A DNA stretch of 64,000 nt from positions 154,001-218,000 of the forward strand of contig JACVVK020000381.1 in NCBI GenBank assembly GCA_018292915.2. The letters run 5' to 3'. The number at the start of each line of letters is the position of its first letter. Position 1 is the stretch's first letter. This stretch comes from Batillaria attramentaria. Taxonomy: Eukaryota > Mollusca > Gastropoda > Batillariidae. The notes under the pieces are model-generated. The model saw only the letters and a program-made list of their open reading frames with translations, did no database searches and had not been told where the DNA came from. Position numbers and translations under genes: made by a program. This document shows positions 51,501 through 61,244 of the stretch, piece by piece.

Positions 51501-53254
51501 CTCCTCAGCTCCTTAATGTTGGCTTGGAGGTTGGCTAGCAAACCCCTCATGCTCTCCGCTTCGCGGCGTAGACGAGCATTCTCGGCCCTGAGGGCCTGTC
51601 CTTCTTCAGGGCTCTCCCTCGGTGTGGCTTTGGATTGGCCTTGGTTCGCGGTGTCTGGTCCGTTCGTGTCCAGGGCCGTAGGCGTCACTGGTTCCTGCAC
51701 GGGTGTGCCAGTCTTGGTGGGGGAAGGGGAATTTGCCTGTGCGGGCCTAGGAAGGTTTGTTCTCTTCCTCGGCGCAGGCCTTGGTTTTTGGACTGGCGTC
51801 CTTGGGATGGCTTCCTGCCTCCATCCTAGGTTGGGTACCTTGTTGGTGGCGGCAGGTGGTGGGGCGGTGGACTGCGCCTTTCTTTGGGCAGCAATCTTCC
51901 CTGCCTCGTGCATCGCCTGGGCTCTGGGCATGTAGTCCTGTGCCCTCAGTCTGTTCGCCAGGCTCCACTGCTTCACTGCAGGGCAGCCTCTGTAGGCGGC
52001 CGAGTGTGCGCCCTGACAGTTGATGCAGCGCTTCGGGCCATTGCAGTGTTCGCTTTTGTGGCCGGTCTTACCACAGGCGGCACAGACTGGTTTTTTTTGC
52101 AGGGCAGGACTTCTGCACGTGGCCCAGGCGTTGGCACTTGTAGCATCGTTGTACCTCCGCTACGTATGGTCTGAGACCATACTCCTGTCTGTTGATCACG
52201 AGGTGATCGGGCAGGGTGGTCTCAGCCAGCGTCACCCTCACTGCACGGGATTTCTCACCGTTTTTTAGGGTGAGGCGCTTCACGTCCACCACCGTCACAT
52301 CGGACTCGATGGCCTGCTTAATCTCGGCCTCTGTCGCGTCAACGTGTACCGTTATTACGCCTTCAACTTTGGGGACTGGGACGTATCCCCGAACACTGAC
52401 TGGCCCAATCTTGGTGGCCTTGGCCAGTCGCTGCTGCTGGCGCTCGGTGGAGCAACCAGCCACGAACTTGGTTTTGCCGAGTGGTTTGAGGTGAGTCACC
52501 TCCCCATACCCAGCCTCTCGGATTAGGCCCGCAAGCCTAAATGCCAGTCCCGCCAGGCGGGCTGGCTCTGCCTCAATCATCTTGTCCTCCAGTATAACTG
52601 GGAACCGGCAGAAGACGGGAGCCGTCTTTTTTCTGCACTCCCCTCCTTCCATGGGGAGCTGCCCTGCGCGATGTTATCTCAGCGTAGGACGGTTTGTTGT
52701 TTTGTGTTGGGTTGGCCTTGGCCTCGGCCTTCCCTTTGTTGTCGGCCTTCTTGGCCTCCACTTCCTGGCCAGTCTGGTTGGCCGGATCTTCCGTGCATGG
52801 GTCTCCCAAGCTTTCTAGGTCTGACTCGTGGTCAAGACCTTCTTCTTCCTCACTGGAGGAGGTTTCAGAGAGCCTCCTCCCCTCGGCCAAGTCATTACTC
52901 TTGGCGCGTTTGCCGTTTTCCCCTGCTGGGGAGTTTCTATCCTTACGTTTTCCCTTCCTCACCTGCTGCCAGGGTGAGGAGGGTTCATGCACTGGGGTGT
53001 CACCGCCCCCGGGGGTGTCACAGCCCCCGTTGCTGCCCACGTGGGCAGTTTCCTCCATGTTGGCCTGTGGCAGGCCTTTTTGCTGTTTCGGTGCCGCCGA
53101 GGCGAGCACTCGGACTGTACACTTGCCGTACAGTGGTGGCAGGGTGCGAACTGCACACGGCCCGTGCAGTGGTGGGCAAGCTCTGTACAGTACTAGAGCA
53201 CTGTGCAGAGCGCTGCAAGAAAGGGCGGGTTAATGCAGAGAGCAAAAAACGAGA

Positions 53255-53288
<34 letters not shown>

Positions 53289-56200
53289 AGCTAACGTTAC
53301 GCTAAGATGGCGGCAGGACTGGTCCTGAGAAGGACAAAGGCCTGACGTTGGTCCGACGTTCGGTGGGGCGCCAAGTACAGTGTACTTAGCGCTGGTCTCC
53401 GCGCGGTGTGGCTCGCTCGACTTGACTGGCTGACACAGGGGCGTCCGTGCGGCTTGGCTGCTAGGGCTGCTTGGCTGAGACGTCCGCTCTGCTCGGCTGC
53501 TGCTCGTCGAATGAGAGAGATTGTAGGAAAGTGTGAGGTATTTTACAGCAGGGTGTATGTGAGGTATTTTACAGCGGGGTGCGGATCAGGTATTTTGCAG
53601 CAGGTGATCTAGTTTCATGTACTTAGCGCCCCGCATTAACAACACAATTTTCAAACAATTCTAGCAGCGTTGACGTCTCCTTTTTTGTCAGGGTACATTG
53701 CAACCCCGGGATGGGAGGCATTGGAAGGGGGTGCGAACTTACTCATGGACTGCTGGGTTTCTGTCGTAACACCAAGTAATCACGTGACCATGGTCAGTTT
53801 TGTACGACGCCAGACACTGCCTGAAGTTTTTGCGCGTTGTTTGGGGGAAGTCGAGATCTACAGCAACGGCACTACGACCTCCCATCTGGTGTGGTCAGGC
53901 TGCTACACTGTAAACAACACTGGTCTCCCTGACCTCTTTGACGCCGACACACTGCACGTGCACTACGTGGCTCAGCAGCCCATAAGTCGGTACAGATACA
54001 GCCTGGGATTTAGACTTCTCTACTCTTTTCACACAGTAATTATTGTTTGTATCAAGTCTTCTGTTTGCATTGGCATTTCAGTTTTTGTCACAAGTTTGGA
54101 AGTTCTTGATGTGTGTTGGTTTACGGCACAAAAGCAAGCGTCTTTCGGTGAGTTTTACAACGTCTATGTTCGTAACACGACTTAGATGGAAAACTGCCGC
54201 TATGGAAGCAGGAAGGCTGTTGACCAGATAGCAGGCTGTTTCGTTTGGCCATTGCGACTGTTTTCGCGCGACTTTGAATATTTCACCCACTTGTATTATG
54301 AGAGAAATATGACTGTCCTTTAGCCTACCGTCCATTCCTGAACTGGGACGGCGAAAACTTCTAAAAATAGCCACCAATCAGCGCCGTCTGGCTGGTCCTC
54401 AGTCCGCAACCAAATTACGTCGTCTGCTCAGTACACGATACACTTTTAGGACAACTTGCACGCCGGTCAGTCACCACACTGGTCTCAGGTGCCATGTTGT
54501 GACCACGTGACTGATTCTGATGCACAGTGTTAGTGCATTCCATGAAAAGTGTTCCACACGCTGCTGTATACATGTCATACGTCTTGAGACGTTAAAGATC
54601 TAAGCTCCCAACAAAAAGCTTTCCGAAACTGATGTGAAAAAAATTTACAAAGTCGACCGTGCAAGCACAGTCAACTCTGTCATAGTTGCAGAGTTCACAC
54701 AGTGTCCAGAAACAGCGACAAAACCGTGCCGCAAAACTGCCCCCACTTCCTGTCGGGGTCCGTCCACGCTACTGTGCACATCCCGGTGCAACCCGGCTCA
54801 TTATGTGACCACGCCGCGGATACGTCAGTTTAGACGACTGAGCGATGTCAGACATGGTGCAAGCTATGGTACAACCGGTAAGTACACGTATTTGAAAGCA
54901 ATTTTGTTTCTTGCGTAAACACTTCAGCTCGAGCTTGCAGAACCAAGAGTAAAATCGCACTTTGGAAATGTTGTTGCCGATAAAATGCGCTTGGAAAATC
55001 TGAGTCGCACATCTCGGCAAATTTCCTCAAAAACTTACCGTCAACATTTGTTGCGCCATTCTGACGGCGACAGCACGGCATACGAGCGACACTGACCAAA
55101 TTCAAAAGTGACACGACTTGTATGGGGTCACTGCAGTACTGACTCGGTCACGGCTGCTGTGATGACCACTGCACGGGCGGATGACCACTGCACGGAGATG
55201 TGCACAGTAGCGTGGAAGGAGCCCGACAGGAAGTGGGGGCATTTTTTCGGTGTGTAAACTCTGCAACTGTGACAGAGTTGACTGTGCTTACACGGTCGAC
55301 TCTGTAAATTTTTCTTCACACTTCGGAAAGCTTTTTGTTAGAAGCTTAGATGTTTACGCATGTAAACACACAACACACTCACTGAGTTTACACAGGTGCA
55401 TCCTTCTGCCCTCTCTCTGATGCAAGTTAATGGATCCGTGCCTTCCGAGGTTTTGAAAAAAAGTATGAACGACTGGGGCGAGAGGTCAGGTTCGAGTCCC
55501 ACTCGGGGCAAAAAAAATTTCCTTCTCGTACGGTGGCAACGTTCATTCGGGGGTTCTCTCTGGGCACTCCGGCTTCCTCCCCCTCTGCCTTGGAAAGGTT
55601 CAGCCCGCAAAATTTGAAAATAATACAATTCTAAATTCCGAAACTTCACTAGCTGAGCTGACCGTTTGCACCAGGTGATCGTAGTGTATTTATGTCCCGT
55701 GTGTGAGAGAATGCATGTGATTCACGTGAGCGTGCGTTTTGGGTTCAACTCGCGGCGCTTTGAGCCAATGGCTTTGTTGCCGATTCTCGTTATAGCGCGT
55801 GAACATGCGTGAACGTGCGCGATTTTGGTCCGAGACTAGTCTTGATAGATTCGGCATGTGGGCTAGGCTACTCGAGTCACACACGATGCCGCACTACCAC
55901 TGCGTTGCTATCGGCTGCCAAAATGGCTCGAGAAAATCAGATAAGCTGGAGAAATTCCCAGAGGTCTTACCTAATGGTGAGATCGTTCAGTTTGAGACCT
56001 TTTCTTCAAAAGTTTCAAGAAATTTGTGGATAAAATCGATTCGAAGGCAGAACGTCGACCCGTCTCGCTATGGTGGCCTCGCGTGTGCAGCCGCCATTTC
56101 GTCGGGTACAGGCGGACAAATTCTGTCCCGGTACCTACATTGTTTGAACACAATGGTTATGGAACCAAAAATCAAGAAAGAAAGACTTTCATTTCCAAGC

Positions 56201-59200
56201 AAAAGTTCAGTTCGCACTGATAAACAGCCAAAGTGCTTGAATAATAATTAGTGGCAAGCCACAAGTCACAGGTCGACTTGACCTTTACACCGCCTACCTC
56301 TCGGTTGAAGCGACTGCCGATCTGCTTCAAGGGCTAGAGTGATAAGCTGCGCTTTTGTGTAGCCACTAAAACGCACGCCCCTGTCTTTCAGATATTTTTT
56401 TCAGTTCAGAAACTTTCATTGATTTAATTTTATCGCGAACATCTTCGCCGGTCGAAACGCTCACGTTGCTCGCCATCGCATGCGTAGCCCACATCAGGAG
56501 GACCGTTCGCGTCTCCGGCGCTGGAGAGCACCCGACTTTTCGTAACCGGCAACAGCGGTATTCAAGAAATTGGATAAAGCGCCTACACATTATTATTATT
56601 ATTAGTTCAGACAGAATAACAAGCTCAAGGCCACTTCCCAATGAAACAACTCGCACAAATGGCCGGTGTTTGTCTGATTGTTTGTTAATTTTTTGTACTT
56701 AGAAAACGACAACACTACCTGAGCGAGCAGAAGACGGAACATGGAACTGTTCCGTACCGAGCTGGACCGATTTCGAAGCTCACTTCGCCTGCAGCCAAGG
56801 GACGCGATGCTCCGAGGGAAATGTTAGAGTCACCTGCCCTTACTCGGGCTGTGAGCCCGGAGAAACAGGTATTGCTGGTCGTTGTTACGTCATCGGTTTT
56901 GCACCCCGAGTGACGTGGATGGAAGCGTTGGAGCAGTGTGCGGTGTGTGGAATGCGCCTGGCGGTTCTGAACAGTCGCGACCAACAAGACAGATTCACTG
57001 AGATGTACAACCGCTGGACATCTCCACACAGCCATGTCATCGTGGGATTAAGGACGACCAGCAAAGTGTTTCCCTTCATGTAATCATAATTGTCGTCGTC
57101 GTTGTCGTCGTTTAAAGACATAAGACATAAGACATAAGATATTTTATTCAATCCCATAAAAGGGAAATTACAATGCCTGCTCCTCCTTTGATTTAAAAAA
57201 AAAAATAATAATAATCACATTCCCACAAACACCCACTCACTCTGATGCACACACACCCACGCACTCCCTAAACATAAAACTGAACTTAAATGTACACAAA
57301 CAAGTAAATACAAAATGGATTAATAACAAAACAAAACAAAAAAAAAACAAAAAAAAACTCTAAAAGGTATCACTTTCGTTAAATTGTCCCCTCTTGTAAA
57401 AACCATTTGCTGTGGTGATGGCCCGCGGGAGGAATGACCGCTTGTATCTTTCTGTGCGTGCGGCAGGCAGTCACCACCTACCACTTCTGTCGATGCGTCG
57501 ATCGTCAAACTCAGACCTCAAGGGGTGAGTGTCATCAGTCAGTATGGTCGAAGTTTTGTCCGTCAGTCGTCGGTGGTAGAGCGTATCGAAGTCCGCCTGC
57601 CGCCTGCCGACCACTCCCCCCGCTTTCCTCACCACTTTGTCCACCCGCCCCTTTTCCCTAGAAGTTAGGTTCCCTCCCCAACACACTGCCCCAAAAGTCA
57701 AAACACTGCTAATAGTGGAAGAATAAAAACTGTGTAAAATATCACAGCGGACATCAAAAGATTTTAGTTTTCTGAGGCAGTACAGCCGAGGCTGGACTTT
57801 CGTAACCAGAGAGTTGATGTTTTCCTGCCAGTTCAGTTTGTTGTCAAGTACGACACCGAGATACCTATACGAATCAACCCTCTCCACTACTTTTCCGTTG
57901 ATCCGCACAGGGTCTGGAGTGTTGCTACTACGACCAAAATTAATGATCATTTCTCTTGTTTTTGACACGTTTAAATACAAGTGATTATTTTCACACCAGC
58001 TAACAAACTTATCTATATCTGCTCTGTACTGGCGGTCATCATTATTAGTGATTTTACCAACCATGCTGGTGTCGTCGGCAAACTTAACTAATGGACAGGA
58101 GTCATGAGAGTGTCTACAGTCAGCAGTGTACACGGTGTATAGGAATGGTGAGAGGACGGTTCCTTGAGGCCCGCCGACATTTGTATATAGAGGTTCTCAG
58201 AACACTGTGCCTGATGTTAGAGTGTCAAGTTTAACGTACTGGGGTCTATTTGTGAGGTAATCAAAAATCCAGGCTATGATTGAAGGCGAGAGAGACATTT
58301 GCTGCAACTTCTGAACAAGAATATGGGGTTGTATTGTATTAAAAGCAGCGCTGAAATCATAGAACATGATTCTAATGTGGTTTGCAGAACAGTCTAGGTG
58401 CGAGTATGTAGCATTTAAAACATAGAGAATCGCATCTTCGATGCTTCGGTTCCTTCTGTAAGCAAACTGCAAGGGATCAAGGAAGTCAGACAGAAGAACT
58501 GTCAAACGGTTCAGAACCACCCTCTCACACACCTTCATCACAGCTGACGTTAGGGCATCATCATTGTGCTGGTCGTAGTCGTAATAACTTTTTGTTAATG
58601 CGTTATTTCTGCACCTTACAAACTAACCCAGATTAACCGCAGTTTTACTATCGGCCGGCACGCACACGCATGCTTATATATATAGAGCTTACATAATTAG
58701 TTACTGCGAAAAACACCGCTAGACGGTTCAGTTTTGGGGGTAGCTACTGAGCCTCCCGACGGTTCAATTTTGGGGGTAGCTACCGATTTTCCCGACGGTT
58801 CAATTTTGGGGGTAGCTACCGATTTTCCCGACTTTCCAATTTTTGGGGTAGCTACCGACGGTTCAATGTTTTGTTGATGCTTGTGTGCAGTGCTGACAAC
58901 AAACCTTTTTGCACAGACTATTTCGGATTTCACCAAAGACCACGGTATACGGCTGCCAAGGTCTTTCCTTTCTAATGAACTCATTGAGAACATTGACATG
59001 AACGTCATAATGATGACGTCGTAAGTATGTAACGTCACAACAACGTAATGATAACATCATGCGTATAGAAGAGATGGGTGCTTCTCTGAAAGCTCGCTTG
59101 TGTGGCAACTCCTCTGACTGACAACTTACAGGGGGTTCACGCACTGGTGAGGCTTCACACAAGCCAGTCGCCGGACCATTTCAGTTGAACTGAATTCAGT

Positions 59201-61025
59201 TCACCTTAGTTTCCTTATAAGGCTCAGTAGGTATAGTTCGCCCGTTAGGGGGTGCAAATGTATACCAGTCAATTCCATCAATATTTCGCATAAAGTAAAT
59301 TCGTAGAACGAAGTCAGCGGCCACGTGACTTCACCTCACCAAACCTCGGAGTATATGTAAACCCCCTCCCGCGTTGCGGGGATACAGTCGCCCCCGTTAG
59401 TGGACGACTGGAGTTTATTTGCCCCTCCTGCGCATGATTGGTATACATTTGCACCGCCTAACGGGCGAACTATACCAGCTGAGCCCTAGTAAGAGGCAGT
59501 TCAGTGCACCATACAACACACAAATAAAACACTTAGTCCACGTATCCCTCCCTCTCTTTATTGAAACGGAACGGATATGTAAGTGAGCGCTGCAAACGAG
59601 AGAACTGTGCCGGTATTTGAAGAGTGATTACTAGATCTAATTACAGATAACAATTCCCAGCACAGAGTAAAATAATAGGAAAGAGTGTACGTGTGTGTGT
59701 GTGTGTGTGTGGGGGGGGGGGGGGTGCTAGCGGAAACTGAAGGAAACTGAGAGGAGGCTAGATCTAGAGATCACCCTTCCCTTACAGGCACAATTCTCTC
59801 CCTTGCAGCGTTCACTTACCTGTTTGTTCCCTTTGAGTGGTGATTTTCACGGCTGCAATCACTACTTGCTAAGTTTTTTTTTTTTTTTTTCCTCATGTAA
59901 TTTGGGCAACCCTCTCATTTTAGTCCGGGCAACTTTTTTTTTTTTTTTTAAAATAATCCGGGCCACCTTCTCGTGTTTGTTGTTGTTGTTCTCTCTCTCT
60001 CTCTCTCTTATAGGTCTGCAATCGCAACAAATAGCCACAGAGCGTATGTTGGAAAAAAAAAAACAAAAAAACCCACAAACTTTTTCAAAATAGAGTTTTC
60101 AGCGTACCTGAAACCCCTATAAAAGCCAACGGCAGTCTGATTCCACAGCTCAGTTTGCGTTTTGACATTGAGCGAGAAAGATCGTGCAGCAATCAACATC
60201 CGCTAGACACTGTAGCGGTGTGTCTCGCTCACTGACCAAAAGCACAATGAAGTCACTGCAAACTCACGCTCTGGTTTAATGAGGATCTCCAAAGCGCTGA
60301 AAACTCTGCAACTGTGACAGGGCACTCTCTGGGGCACAGAGTCTTTCAGTGGAAAGTACCTCTGTGCACAGTGGGGAAATGGCGCTCACTGCGCTACCGT
60401 GACGGGCCTAAATTGTCTCGGTGCTCTCAAATACAAGGTCGCGCACTATGTCATCCTTGACCAGCTTTGAACCCAGAGGGATCCTCAATGGCGCAAGTGA
60501 TGGCAGGCTGTCTTCAGAGTGAAAGTAGGCGTGTTTCTGAATCAGAGACATACATAACATGTCTCTGTCTGAATGGACAGATCTATTATTACATTCAGTC
60601 CTAGAGCACGGGTGTGTGTGCTTTTGTAATCGACTCTTATTCCACCACAAGGCAGGTACGTGATCGTCTGCACCGTGCAATAATACTTGCCTGCAGAGTG
60701 CAACACCTTGGCCTGTCAGAGTGCAACCCCCTTGCCGTTTACTCACATCCTGTTGGATCAGTGTACCACGTAAACAGTGCGATCAAAGCGCAACAATAAT
60801 TGTCCGCTGGCAAAGATTTTGCCCAAACGAAAAGTGGTCGGATATTCAAGACTTCGTTTCAAATCGAATCATATGACACACGTCTTCGCTTTTCTAAAAA
60901 AATTTCGCCATTTTTGAAAATGGCGCTGGGTGTAAGCAGTCACATTTTCACGCCCCGCCGAAAAGGGACTGCACTCTGGAGTCTAGTGACAGGGTTGCCT
61001 GCATAATGCGCAATCGCAGGAATTT

Positions 61026-61092
<67 letters not shown>

Positions 61093-61194
61093 ACACACAC
61101 TCACACTGTTTTCGGCTTTTGTTAAGATTGCAGACATTTAACTTCCTGTGAATGCCCACAAACTCTGTGCAGTCGTCAACGATTGGTTAGTATT

Positions 61195-61244
<50 letters not shown>

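Larger units (their letters stand above)
47221..53253 (-). mobile_element. I-like LINE, near full-length (~6 kb)
   Basis: Minus-strand element: 5' UTR, ORF1 (51377-53109, two frameshifts), ORF2 (47491-51390, intact) and 3' UTR ending GCTAATGATGATGATGACAA. Both borders are (CT)n on the element strand (47200-47220 and 53254-53284), consistent with insertion into a CT repeat with target duplication. ORF1 and ORF2 overlap by 14 bases. RT with C-terminal RNase H places it in the I group of LINEs (family knowledge). Confidence 0.87.

Noticed and set aside
54634..54918. Cys-rich exon of receptor gene 2 between the CUB and WNCSVP exons
   Set aside because: The cysteines fall in the inverted end of a MITE (54598-55349). 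Exons 2 and 3 already join in phase 0 without it.
60408..60746. Minus-strand open frame of 112 codons
   Set aside because: No domain, no homologous segment in gene 1, and it lies in intron 3 of receptor gene 2; kept as unsupported.
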